From Cryptomeria japonica (lineage: Eukaryota; Streptophyta; Pinopsida; Cupressales; Cupressaceae): 64,000 bases of DNA. Shown one piece after another: positions 11,881 through 22,925 of the stretch; the first letter of the stretch is position 1, and every line of letters begins with the position of its first letter. Both the position numbers and the translations under genes were made by a program. Under the pieces are notes generated by a model. It was not told where the DNA came from and did no database searches. It was given only the letters and a program-made list of their open reading frames with translations. The stretch lies in assembly GCF_030272615.1 (NCBI RefSeq), contig NC_081406.1:140710361-140774360 (forward strand), read 5' to 3'.

Positions 11881-13100
11881 TAACTACCCACCATCTGACC
11901 CTGCGGGCACTCTCTTACCATGTGCCCCATGGATCCACATGTGAAACAAGCACTATGTGCCAGAAACTGTGCACCCTAAGGCCTAGAGAAAGGTTGCCCA
12001 CCTGTCTTGCTCGAACCACTATACCCACCCCTAGAGGACTGTTGAGTCCATGCCAGAGGTGTGTATGTACCCTGTGCTCTCTCGTCACACCTAGGACCCT
12101 ATGACTACCACTGCTTGGGCTTGGAGCCTTACTGTCCTTGAGGGGACCTCTGTCTCTGACTTTGTTGTGACTGTTGTGGAGGAGGGGGTTTATAGGACCT
12201 CGATGCATTTCTGTGGTTGCCTTTCCAATGGGGTTTCTGAAACCCGAAAGACTGGGGTGTCGGGTTTTGGTTCTAAAACCAATCCCTCGTGTCCTATGGC
12301 CTGACTTGAATCTCCTCAGCTATCAAGGACTTCTCCACGACAACCCAAAGGTTTCTTGGAGTGGCCATCCTCACCGATCTTGCTATCCCGGCGTTCAGTC
12401 CCCTGACAAAACAGTTGATGAGCAGCTTCTCATCCTTCAAGTAATCTACATAAGGTAGGAGCTTAATAAACTTGCTCTCATACTGGGTCACTGAGAGACC
12501 CTTCTACTGGAGGTCATGGAACTCATCGATCCTATGTTGCCTGAAGTGCTCTAACAGGTATCTCTCCCTGAACCTCTCTGTGAAGATTTCCCAAGTGAGG
12601 GTGTCTGTAGTTAGGCCACACTTGTATCCCTCCTGTCTCCACCATGTGGAGGCCATTCCTCTCAAAAGGTGGATTGCATCTCATGCCTTTAGATTGCTTT
12701 CGTAAGAACGCAATGCGAAGCACTAATCTAGGCTCAAAAGCCAAGCCTCAGCTTCTACCTCATTGGTAGATCCCCCAAAAGATGGTGGTTGGAGGTGTAA
12801 AACGTCTCTGATCAAATCTCCTGGTTCTTGACATGCTCTCTCAAAGTACACAAGTGCTACTAACGGAGGTGGTTCAAGTAGATGAACGGACTCAGGCTTA
12901 TGCTCAGCCTGACCCTCTATGGGATTAGGAGGTGGAATCCTACTCTGTTCCCTATCTGCTGACCTATGGCTCCCTAACTTCTGGTTTTCTGCATGATGGT
13001 CAACTGCTAGGAGCCTATCCTGCACTATCCCAATCAGGTTCTGAAGTGCTAATAAGATGTCTCAGTTTGGGTCAACTGGTGGTTTGAGAGGGGCCTTCGG
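11881..13100 (-). pseudogene. Element C gag with CCHC zinc knuckle
   Basis: The reading frame is the same as for pol. The N-terminal part reads DILLALQNLIGIVQDRLL. The retrotransposon gag core follows (AEAWLLSLD, AIHLLRGMASTWW, FRERYLLEHFRQHR, MTQYESKFIKLLPYVDYLKD, INCFVRGLNAGI). The zinc knuckle CFTCGSMGHMVREC lies near 11910-11950, just upstream of protease. Stops interrupt it near 13070, 12723, 12680, 12510 and 12300, and one separates gag from protease. The stops are mainly TAG or TGA at likely Gln/Arg and Trp positions. Gag would form the particle that packages the RNA. Confidence 0.8.
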
Positions 13101-13118
13101 GTTCCCTTCATACCAAAA
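13101..13118 (-). other. Probable element C primer-binding site
   Basis: Directly inside the 5' LTR the minus strand reads TTTTGGTATGAAGGGAAC. This begins like the TGGTAT of the initiator-Met PBS but then differs from the usual TGGTATCAGAGC, so the primer tRNA is uncertain. Confidence 0.45.
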
Positions 13119-14335
13119 TGTTGTGCCCAAACTTTTGGGCAAAAAAATGGAACAACAATTTTTTTTTTGAACAACATAAACTCATAACATAGCCTACATT
13201 AAAATGAAATCAATAGAGTTTTGTCTTAACGAAGATGTAAGTAGAATCGTTCACTAATATTTGATTAATTAACTCACTCATAAAAGTGACATTAATTAAT
13301 GAGGACTAATTATCCCCTAAGAGGGTCTTCACAATTTAATTAGATATTTCAACTAACCTAATTAAATTTTTGCTAATTAAAGTCGAGGGAGAATTAGATA
13401 TTAAAATTGCATCTAAATTATTCCAAGCAAATTGAATAATGTTGCGGATATCTTAAATCTACAATTTAATTAATCGAACACATGCAAATTTCGTTATTTA
13501 TATTTAGCCAAGAAGGTTTCAAATTTAATAATGTTATTTGCCAAATAATTCTAATTTATACTATAGCCAATTTTAATTTCCCTTAAACCTTCAATTTTGA
13601 CAATTTAAGAAATCTGGCCAACACTGGCCTCATAGGCTAAAAATTTGTAAAAATAATTAATAATTTTCAATCATAAATTTTCCCCAATTTAAAATTTAAA
13701 TTAACGTCCATATTTAATTGAATATATCAAACAAATATATAGTTTCCTTAGTTGAATAATTTAAATCAATTATGTGATTAATGTAACCATATAACATTAA
13801 TCTCCATTTTAAATCTTATAGAATAAACTATATTAAAAATTAATTTTCTCCCAAATCGAATAAGGAGTTTTAAATTAATAACACATATGGCTAAAATTAT
13901 ATGGGGGAAATCTTTTTCAAAATTTGAAAAGTATTTCCCCCCCCTTCTTATTTTAATTTATATTTTAAATCTCAAACCCTAACTAGGGTTGAGTAATTAT
14001 CCTCTCCTATATTTTGTTTAAAACCCACTTATTAATTCCTCTCTTTTATTTTTATATTATTAGCTAACCCTTATACTTTTTGTCTTTTTATTTGAATGCA
14101 AACCCTAATCCGGATTTGGATTAGGGTTGCATATTTTATCCAACTAAAAATCTTAATCTTTTTGTGTTGCCTTTACCCTAACTCGAAACTGGGTTAGGGT
14201 TTATCCTTTTTAGTGTGTGTTATGTAGGGCCGAGACAGGACAAGGTGATGACCGAGATAGGGCAAGGCGGCGACCAAGTGAAAGGGTGGAGGCCGAATGG
14301 AGGTTGGGTTTCACAGTGCGGGGCTCCCCCCCAGA

Positions 14336-14541
14336 TGCTACTATGTGTACACACAGTGGCGGCGGTGTTGTCCACTATGTGCACCCACAATGGCGGCCAG
14401 TGTCGTCCACTGTGTGTACACACAGTTCCGGCTAGTGCCATCCACTATGTGTAAGCACAGTGGCGGCCATGGGCCATCCACTATGTCTACACACAGTGGC
14501 GGCACCTCCCATGCCATCCATTGTGTTAACACATAGTGGTT
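14336..14541. repeat. Array of six palindromes in the 5' LTR of element C
   Basis: The same array as at 5221-5430. Units of CCACTRTGTGTACACACAGTGG type are separated by GC-rich spacers such as CGGCCAGTGTCGT. The fifth and sixth units retain complementary arms although individual bases differ from the other LTR. Confidence 0.8.
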
Positions 14542-14628
14542 CGGCCCTATGCCCCTAATTTTGTTTATTATTATTTTTTTCCCTTATTTACCATGTTTAA
14601 AATGCAAATAATATATATATATATACAT

Positions 14629-14677
14629 ACATTTTTTTAAAAAGCACATTTGTTATATTTATGTGCTTTTTAAAAAA

Positions 14678-14681
<4 letters not shown>
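14629..14681. repeat. Perfect 20-bp inverted repeat with 13-base loop
   Basis: ACATTTTTTTAAAAAGCACA at 14629-14648 is exactly reverse-complemented at 14662-14681, directly beside the TA run. The matching place in the other LTR (about 5500-5582) lacks the left arm. Confidence 0.8.

Positions 14682-14755
<74 letters not shown>
14681..14755. repeat. (TA)n microsatellite
   Basis: An uninterrupted TA run of about 75 bp. The other LTR has only about 36 bp at the matching place. Confidence 0.9.
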
Positions 14756-14758
<3 letters not shown>

Positions 14759-17575
14759 TATCCAAACTCTTAGGGTTAGGATCTTTTTTTTTTTAACAAT
14801 AAATTTATACATTAGCATGTAGGTATGTAAGAAATGTACAGGAAGCCCTTAGATAAATTTAGTTGTATATTTTCTTTTCTGAAAGGATTTAATTATTCAT
14901 AATTAGTTTAACTTATACCTTCTTTGTCTAAGACTAGATCTGCATGCATTTCATTTTTATTTTTTAAACAACAATACATTTTTTTGACAGTAATACTAGC
15001 AGCAAGCTAAAGACTATAATTAGGTTTTATTATTATTTCTTTTGTTTATAGATTAATTTTCTGCTATGTATAAATAGAAGTAAAAATGACAGAAATAACA
15101 ACATTTAAATATTGCAAGTAAATACTTAAAACACATTGCATTTTTCTTTTCTTTTTAAAATGATAGTAACAACAACATTTAAATATTGCAGGAAAATACT
15201 TAAAAACACATTGCATTTCTTTTTCTGCATCTTTCATTTCTCTACAAAAATTGCAGAAATAAACAACAACAGATTTCAGTTTAAGACAAAATTAAATAAA
15301 AATAACAGCAGCAATATATTACAGAATTTAAATAAAAATGCTTTTCATATATGAATGGTTTGAACACAAGTTGTCAAATTTTTTTACAAATGGGGAAAAA
15401 TACCCAATTAGTCTCTCATCCCTAATAGATGAGGACTTAAATAAATAACACATTTCTATCTTTCAAAATAATTACAATAAATACATCTTTATTTCTTTCT
15501 TTCTGCAGCTAAGTAAAATCTGCAACTCCTAGCTTTCCTTTCCAAGCAACCTGCATTTAAAAATTTAAGGCTGTGACCATGGGGTGCTCACCTCCCAGCC
15601 TAGGCTTACTAGAAACCACCCTTGAGCTTGGAGAACCAAGTCTTAGATGGGTTACACTCAAGCAAACACAAACAAGCAAAGGGGAAAAACATAACAAACA
15701 CATTCCCATTCCCAAGCTGAAACTTCATCACATAATGTGATGTTTTACTAGGGTGGAAGTGGACCAAGTACCTTTGAGGAGATCTATTAAATAGTAACTC
15801 ACAGCCAACTCATGGCATCCAAGAACACAACAAAACTCATCTTAGCCCCCATATCCTTATGACCCCCAAAGGCACACATGCCATATTTTCCCCCCTTACG
15901 ACCCCCAAATGCATAAACAGAACTATGCAGCAAGGGTCACATGGACAAACCCTTGAGATCACTCTCATGATGAGAGCCTCTCACTCTAAGGTTGTCAAAC
16001 TCCTTCCACCCCCAAGACCATTTTTCCCTCCCAAGGGTAAGACGACCTTGGATACTCCCAAAGCACAATAAAATGCATATCAAAGTAAAGGAAGAAACCA
16101 CATAAAAACTTTCACAAATACAATACAAGGAAAAATTACAATATTTTCATGCAAGCATGCTACAAACAGATTTTAACATGTAAGCAAGATAATGCACCTA
16201 CCTTGAATCTGCCAAGGGGTTTTCCTAGGATAGCTTGGAGAAGAGCAACCCAGTCCACAAAACCTTTCTGCAACACTTAGCCAATTTTTCCTATTCTCAA
16301 ACTGGTTTTTTTCCTTCAAAAATATTCCAAAATCTCCAAAGATGGAGAGTGGGTGATTAGCTCACTAAGCCTCAATCTCTAGCCTAAGAAGGCTTCTCTC
16401 ACTCCTTCCAACCTCTTGGATAGAGTGAGGGACTCCCATTGGTTGGTCTTCCCTAGGTCTTACACACTCCCTAACCAAGGCACCTCAAGAAGAGGAATGA
16501 AATGGGGAAGAGGAATGACACAAACCAAGGAGGTTCTCTAACCAAGGATGGCACTCCTATAGATGAAATTCGTCCATCTTGGGAAAACCACTTTTTTGGG
16601 TGGTTAAACAAGCCCTAGGGGAAAGACAAATGGCCAAATTTGGCCTTCACCCATAGGTACCCCATGAGGCCTAATAAAAATTCTCCAAAACTGACTCTAG
16701 GAGTTGATTTAACCATTAGAAAGTCCACCTAAAGTTAACCTACGGGTCAACTCTGAGTTCACCCTCCTTATGGCTCACTATCCTATATTTCTTGGCACCT
16801 TCAAGGATAATTAAGAAATATAACAATTAAACAAAAATAAATCTCTCCAAAAAGGTGACATGACAATTGCCAACACAACATACAACATATATGTCAAGTG
16901 ACACTACAAAAATAATTCCACATCACAATTACACACATGGCGATTGTCCCTTGAATGATTTAAACATTTTAATAGATACAATTTACACACATGCAAACAA
17001 TTACGTTTACAAATAAAATATGATACATACGGGGTATTGTCTCTCCAAATAGACAACCCCTGGTTTTACGAATGTACATAGGCCTAGGCTTGATTCTCCA
17101 TAATATTTCCATGGTCACATGGATAATTTCCTGCGCATCTCAATTTAAACATTAGTACTTTCCAATAACCTCATATAATATAAAACACATAATTAAGAAT
17201 ACAATTCAATCACTCTGCATAGAATTGACATTATATGATACAATTTGCCACATATTAAAGCAGTTCACATAAGCAATTCATCATAACCCTCATAATTTAA
17301 TCCATTCATAAGATATGCAAGCATATTTCTAGCATCATAATAAAGTCCTGCAAACCAAATAATGACATACATCATCTCAATGTTACCCTATTCAGGGTCA
17401 TATAAAATTCTATATCTATAATGCATAGAAATGAAACATCAACATATCAATGTTATCCAATTCCGGGGATCATATAAAGTTCTATATCCATAATGCATAA
17501 GAAAATTAAGCATCCATAATAGTTCCAACATGAAAAACACTGAAATGCTAGGATGGGTCGGGGTAGGGCCTCACA

Positions 17576-17580
17576 GTCCT
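17576..17580. repeat. Target site duplication of element C, right copy (GTCCT)
   Basis: Matches GTCCT at 3975-3979. Confidence 0.85.
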
Positions 17581-17690
17581 TTAATGAATTCCTGTGCAGC
17601 CCTTAGATAATCTTCAAGTTTGATATTCTTCAATTTCTCTACATCATAATCTACAAGAGCTTCTTCCATTTGTTTTCTTAAGTTCTCCAT
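17581..17690 (-). pseudogene. Element X gag, N-terminal fragment
   Basis: The minus strand is open from an ATG at 17690 (MENLRKQMEEALVDYDVE) through a helical Glu/Lys-rich segment to 17581, where element C begins. If one GTCCT copy and element C are ignored, the codon at the junction completes and the frame runs on into 3979. Upstream, the frame is also open to the PBS (about 17745), so translation could start earlier. With 3016-3979 it makes a gag with a long coiled-coil N-terminus, but no UBN2-type core that I can see. Confidence 0.7.
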
Positions 17691-17746
17691 CTGTACCGGT
17701 GTCAGAATCTTCCTCAACCAATTAGGCTTTTGAAAATAAAGTACAA

Positions 17747-17759
17747 GGCTCTAATACCA
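17747..17759 (-). other. Element X primer-binding site (initiator Met tRNA type)
   Basis: The minus strand reads TGGTATTAGAGCC, one base from the common plant retrotransposon PBS TGGTATCAGAGCC. It lies two bases inside the LTR that starts at 17762. It fixes element X as minus strand with its 5' LTR to the right. Confidence 0.85.
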
Positions 17760-17761
17760 AT

Positions 17762-18557
17762 TGTTAGAATCAATGAAAGTCCCAATGACACTGAGAGGGG
17801 GGGTGAATCAGTGTCTAACCGGTTAGTAGAATATTTAAACTTATTAAGAACTTTGTATCCCAAAACAGTGTACCAGTAAATGAGAATTAATGTAGCAAAT
17901 AAGAATAACAGAGACAACATAGAGAACACACCATAACACAAGATATTTAATGAGGAAACCTGACATGGGAAAAATCTCAGTGGGATTTGTGACCCAAAAT
18001 ATTCACTCACTGGCCAATGAATAAATATTATTATAATGAGGGGCCTACACATATAGGAAGGTAAGCAGCCTAGATCTCACTGTTCAACTACAAAACAAAA
18101 TTCTCACTGACTTACAAAATGGATTATCAAAATCCAATACAATGTACTGCTTCAGATCAACATCAACTATACCAGATTCAGTACCAGTTTAAGCTCAGAC
18201 TATTACCAAAACCTTCGATGTCAACTATATCACCTTATACAAAATATTATCTATTTTCTCTCTTTCTTCATATATTTTTTCTTCTTATCCAGATGACCTA
18301 TAAGATCTCATACATATATGAGTCTTTTACAATATGCCATGTCAGCTTTTACAAAAGATAATTACAATATAAAACAATAAACAAACTTTATTCCATGTCA
18401 GCTTGAGTGCCGGTATGCATTATTGCCATTGTTAGTGAAGTGTCTGCTGGTATATGTAGAAGTCTATTATCAGTGCCCGTGGGTTGCCAGGTGATTTCCA
18501 GTTGGTTGCCATCAATGACAACATCAACTATTCTCATAAAAGTGTAAAATACCAATA
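17762..18557 (-). repeat. Element X 5' LTR
   Basis: On the plus strand it begins TGTTAGAATC next to the PBS. It is related, in opposite orientation, to the sequence at 63570-64000, which gives its approximate right end (AAATACCAATA near 18557, against TTGCCAACA in the other copy). It carries the C-rich-loop hairpin at 17789-17813. The right end is uncertain by tens of bases. Confidence 0.75.
17789..17813 (-). other. C-rich-loop hairpin at the PBS end of the LTR (X)
   Basis: CACTGA (17789-17794) pairs with TCAGTG (17808-17813) around a G-rich (plus) / C-rich (element RNA) loop. It lies about 30 bases from the PBS. The same structure occurs in families A and B. Confidence 0.6.
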
Positions 18558-19970
18558 ATATGATGACTATATGATTAGTTATTTGTATTGTCATTGATGG
18601 CAACCATGTTTGTGTATGTTTGTATGTTATCTAAGTCTATCAGTTAAGTCTAACCGGTAATTAATTGAATTGGATAGCAAAACTACTAAGTAGCAGTCAA
18701 GCAATTAACTGGTAAGAAGGAACAGAGAAGGAGATGGTTGCGCTAGAGATTCATCTTGAGTTAGGTGTTGTGGTTTGATATGTATGTTAATGACATTTTA
18801 ATGAGTCTATGACTGAACCACATCATGTTTGGAGAACTGGAAGTCATGTTTGTAATTGACTGTTGTATATTTAGTGTAGGGTTTGAAAACCGATAACAAG
18901 ATATTTGACCAGTGATGTTTTATGGTTTGGTGGTGATTCTTTTCATGTTATTAACTTAGTGGTGATGTGGTAGAATCTGTGTGAATGGCTAAGATGTTGT
19001 TTGAGCACGATCAAGGAGTGAATTTCTTGGGAAACAATGAAGTGCTTAGCAGAATGTGATAAGAGTTTTGACAACTTATCAGATTGATGTGCGGTGATGT
19101 GTTATGATCATTCAACAATTGTAATTGTCTTGAAATTTGTTGTAATAATTTGTGTGATGATCTGTAATAATTTGTAATGATCTGATATGATCTATGATGT
19201 AGATTCATTATAAGTTAGGGTTGTGTAACTAACCTAATTGTGAAGTTTATTTAGGTCTAGTTCGAGAAGGTTTATTGTGTCGATGATTAGAGAAGAAGAG
19301 TGTGGTTAACTAGATTGAGATGTCTACATGAGAGAAGCTTATTGGAGCTGAAAAGGATCTATAATAGCAAGCTATAAAGTGTTGAGACTAGATCATTTTT
19401 ATCTATTGTTTCCTAATAGTTCCAGTGGTATTAAAATCCCTTAACCAGGTAGGTCCTAAAAGGCATGATCTTGTAAATCCCTTCATCAGGTGGCTCATTA
19501 ATTTGGGTTTAAATCCTTTAGCAAGGTTACTTCTAATAGGGTATAGCTCTTAACAGGGCTGATGTTAAAATCCCTTCATCAGGTGACTCCTAACATGGTT
19601 TTCTCTTAACCGAGCATGATCCTAACCGAGCTAGGCTCTTAATAGGGCGTATTCTAAAAGAGTACAAATCTTGTGGGTACTAATTCCCACCCTGGTTTTT
19701 CCCATTTGGGTTTCCACGTGAAAAATATCAGTGTTCATATGGTGGTTGATTTATTTATGTGTGGTTTTGATATCATTTCATTACTTACATGTTGATGAGC
19801 ATATGAATATGTAGTTTGGTAAATCTATTTTAAGTGATTGATTAAGTGGATATTGGTACTGGTTATGAACTGTTTTGTGAAGTATTTTGTAGATTGGTGA
19901 AAAGTTGCAATTTATTGTTATTACTAATTCACCTCCCCCCTCGGCAATAACCACATTCTCATGCAATAAT
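18558..19970 (+). repeat. Lone LTR of family Y, plus orientation
   Basis: This stretch reads like the reverse complement of the element B LTRs: CATTGATGGCAACC near its start, short repeats of the AACCGAGCT/TAACAGGGCT type at about 19440-19660, TTTTTCCCATTTGGGTTTCCACGTG near 19700, and a CACCTCCCCCCTC tract near the end. No PBS or coding region follows. I read it as a solo LTR or a truncated element; the ends are approximate. Confidence 0.55.
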
Positions 19971-21639
19971 AATGATCTTATGACGAAACTTTACTAGAAT
20001 ACTTATCTAGCTAACCAGAAGAATTGGGGAGAATTTCGCACCATTTTGTGCTCAAATAAAAACTTACTATAAATAGTAACCTCATGTAAATGTAAGGTTA
20101 AGAGACCATTTTTTTCCAAAAGGTCATATTCCATTTTATTACATGAACACACTCTTATTTGGGCCCTTAATTATAGGTATTGCCTTTTATTATTTTAATC
20201 CTGATTCAATCCTAATCTTACCCTAGTTTCAACTCTCAAATCATATTTCGCATATCTACACATCTTAATTTGAGACACCATACTGGATTTAGTATTAGAA
20301 TCATGATAGATCACAACCCTCAAAAATTGAAAAAAAGTTGGTCAGACCAGGTAGTATACTACTTGATCATTAACTTTTTCCCCTGAATTTTAAGAGTTTA
20401 ATTGGGCAATGTTATTCTATTCAAATGTAGATTTGTGTTAAAATATATCAATTCTAAGTTGGCCTAATGGTGATTTTAGTTATGAAATCCCTATATATGG
20501 CATCTTTCTCAATTTAGTTTCAATATGATAATTTATGCTAACATTATCATCAATTCAAGAGCAATTCTTTTTCCTCAAGAGAAAATTTGAGTCGAGTAGA
20601 AAACTACATCACTTGAGGCAAATTTATATTAAGTTTAAATTATAATTTCATGATGTATTTTATGTGATTTATCATGTTATTACATCAACACATGGAGGAG
20701 TTATCCTAAAGAGCATTGCACCACCAATTGAAGATATAATCATTTACATTCAAGAATTTCAACCTTTCCCTCAAAACGCAAGCCTTTCCAATTTAGTTCA
20801 AGTTCACTTTCTATTTCAATTAGGGTTAATTCCAAAGCCGAGGTTTGAACTAAGACAAATCCCTATCCACAACATAGTTTCCCTTCTTTTGATGTTTAGG
20901 TGACAGATTTGAGAGTTGTGAAGTTAGAAAAGGATAAAGGAGACTAAAACAAATAAAATTGTCTTTTGCAGTTTAGTTACAAAGACCCTCTAGGACCAGG
21001 CCGAAATTGTAGGACTAAGGAAAATTTGGAAGAGCAAAGTGACAGGCACCCCAATCCCAGACAATTTTTTGATCACCAATGGACTCGGTATCTCTTGCCA
21101 TTTCCGAAAAGACCCAACTTGCCTATGTTTGCAGTTGAAGAACTAGGTGACCACCACCACGGTCCCAACAAATTTTCTCAAATTTTTAGGTATAGGTTTT
21201 GATCTTCTTCTTCTACTCAGATACCAGTTTACAACTCTATTTAACTTCTGCAATAGTTTGTTTTCATCATTTCATTTCAATTTCTCATTGCTTGTTATAG
21301 ATTTAGCATTTGCAATTCAAACACAATTTCAACTAAAACAAAAGGGAAAATAGGACCTTAATCAATATTCAACCCTTTTCTTGATAGAATTGAGATTGAA
21401 TCTATTGAGTTTATGCTCCTTTTAATGTAATCTTTGTGAAATTTAGACCATTTCCTAGTTTACAAAGTGTGTGAGGTGAAAAATGATGATAACAAACTAT
21501 TGTAAAACCACAAAGATCGAACCGCAAAAAAATCCTAGTTCTACAATAAAACGTTCACCATACACCAATGAAGAAACCTAAGAACATGCAAGTTAACAAA
21601 TTGAAACAATAATACCATTTGTAGGCCAAGTAGGGTTTG
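19971..21639. other. Unassigned AT-rich DNA, possibly old retrotransposon leader
   Basis: No supported gene. Short frames at 20664-21353 have no family features. The stretch at about 21000-21200 (CCTCTAGGACCAG, GATCACCAATGGACTCGG) has the feel of Gypsy untranslated leader sequence, but I cannot support an assignment. Confidence 0.3.
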
Positions 21640-22236
21640 ATCTTCATTGTATCCTATCTCCATTGATTTTGTTTGATATATTTGCTCTCAGATTTTGTAT
21701 TATTCACAAGAGCTCAAAAAAGAGCAGATTATGGTTGTAAAGTCACTTGATTACATAAAGATTATTGGATCGGATTAGGATTGTGAAATGATAAAGGAAT
21801 ACTCTTATATAGAAGACACTTTAGAAAATGGATGGATAAGATTAAGAGGTGAAAGAAATAAATGGTCGGCTAAGATTAAAGGGTAGGTAGAGACAATGAT
21901 GAAATGATAAGAGGCTAGTTTGGAAAAAATAAGAGATAAATGACACGTGTAATGAAGAGAAAAATCTAATGAATTAATTAAATAAATAAAGATTTATTTA
22001 ATTAATAGAGGAAGTGGGACCAATTAAATAAATAAATAAAATATTTATTTAATTTAGGGAAAACATTATTTAAATAAATAAAAATATTTATTTAAATAAG
22101 GAAGGGGCTAGAAGAGGATAAGTGAATTAATTAAATAAATAAGAATTTATTTAATTAATAGAAGACATAGGGTAAAATAATTAAATAAATAAAATATTTA
22201 TTTAATTAAGCCGAGACAATTTTAAGTGTCTACACA
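21640..22236 (-). repeat. Family E LTR-like repeat, copy 1, with five AT-rich hairpins
   Basis: The right end reads TGTGTAGACACTTAAAATTGTC on the minus strand, an LTR-like start. Then come five inverted repeats built from ATTAAATAAAT/ATTTATTTAAT within 21966-22206, separated by roughly 20-25 bases of mixed sequence. A TATATAAGAG box on the minus strand lies near 21801-21811. It is related to 22245-22925 (same strand) and 24229-24700 (opposite strand). Confidence 0.6.
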
Positions 22237-22244
22237 AAGCATAA

Positions 22245-22925
22245 CTTGTGAAACCTATTTTTTCATCCATTACACTCCTATCCTCCATGATCTTTTATTC
22301 AATATGGTTGCTCTCATATTTGTGTTGCACTTGCACAAGAGTTCAAGGAAGAATGGAAGTGGTTGTGGTGATGTAAAGATATGATGCAAAGATGATGTAA
22401 TGATGTACGCTAGAATGATTTCGATAGAATGTAAGTATGCAAGTTAAGTATGCTATATGAAAAATGAGAGGAGGAAGCCTCTTTTATAGCAAAAATCCTA
22501 AAAATAGTGCTAACAATGGCCAAGATCACCTAGGTGAAAGAGACTCAATAGGATTGAAGGGTAGGTAAAGATGAAAGGAGGAGATTAAAAGGTGGCAAGG
22601 TAAAATATAAAGTTGAATAGGATTAAGAAGTTAAATTAAAATGGAGGCCTAAGATTGAGGAGTAGGTATTTGGAAAGATGTGTTGTCATGTGGATAAGAA
22701 GAAAAAGGTAAATGAAATAATTAAATAAATAAAAGTATTTAGTTAATTAATAGAAAAAGGGCCACATAAATTAAATAAATAAAATATTTATTTAATTTAA
22801 AAAAGATGGAATGAGAATAAATAAATAAAAATATTTATTTAAAATGGAAAGAAGAGGCTTAGTGGATTAATTAATTAAATAAAAATATTTATGTAATTAA
22901 TAGTAGAAAAGACTAATGAATTAAT
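22245..22925 (-). repeat. Family E LTR-like repeat, copy 2
   Basis: It shares with copy 1 the order TTGCTCTCA..TTTGT, GAGTTCAAGGAAGAATG, a TATAAAAGAGG box on the minus strand near 22475-22486, AGGGTAGGTA, and the AT-rich hairpin row at 22708-22910. It is more diverged than copy 1, and its hairpins have shorter arms. Confidence 0.5.

Larger units (their letters stand above)
3980..17575 (-). mobile_element. Element C: full-length Ty3/Gypsy retrotransposon with 4.45 kb LTRs
   Basis: A complete minus-strand LTR retrotransposon of 13.6 kb. It has two long, closely similar LTRs (3980-8426 and 13119-17575), a 5-bp target duplication, a polypurine tract at 8427-8440 beside the left (3') LTR, and a gag-protease-RT-RNase H-integrase order typical of Gypsy. 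The integrase C-terminus (PHFIGPFEILERIGPVSY then HDVFHVSVLRKY) and the following chromodomain-like SWED..RYPHLFDE segment resemble the Tekay/Del chromovirus lineage, which is known for long LTRs. All domains lie in one reading frame, interrupted only by stop codons. It inserted into the gag of element X. Confidence 0.9.
13119..17575 (-). repeat. Element C 5' LTR
   Basis: The partner of the LTR at 3980-8426, starting TGTTGTGCCCAAAC and ending GGTAGGGCCTCACA on the plus strand. The terminal CA is one dinucleotide longer than in the other LTR. It contains the palindrome array (14336-14541), a 20-bp inverted repeat (14629-14681) and a 75-bp TA run (14681-14755), much longer than in the other LTR. 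In element orientation it carries the promoter, but I could not place a TATA box with confidence. Confidence 0.9.

Noticed and set aside
11915-12208. 97-codon minus-strand frame as a separate protein
   Set aside because: It is in a different frame from the gag-pol frame that carries the zinc knuckle and has no family features, so it is a shadow.
14597-14818. Frame with a Tyr-Ile repeat
   Set aside because: Produced by the TA microsatellite.
20664-21353. Three short plus-strand frames as a possible small gene
   Set aside because: No family similarity, no supportable splice structure, and a composition like the surrounding repeat DNA.
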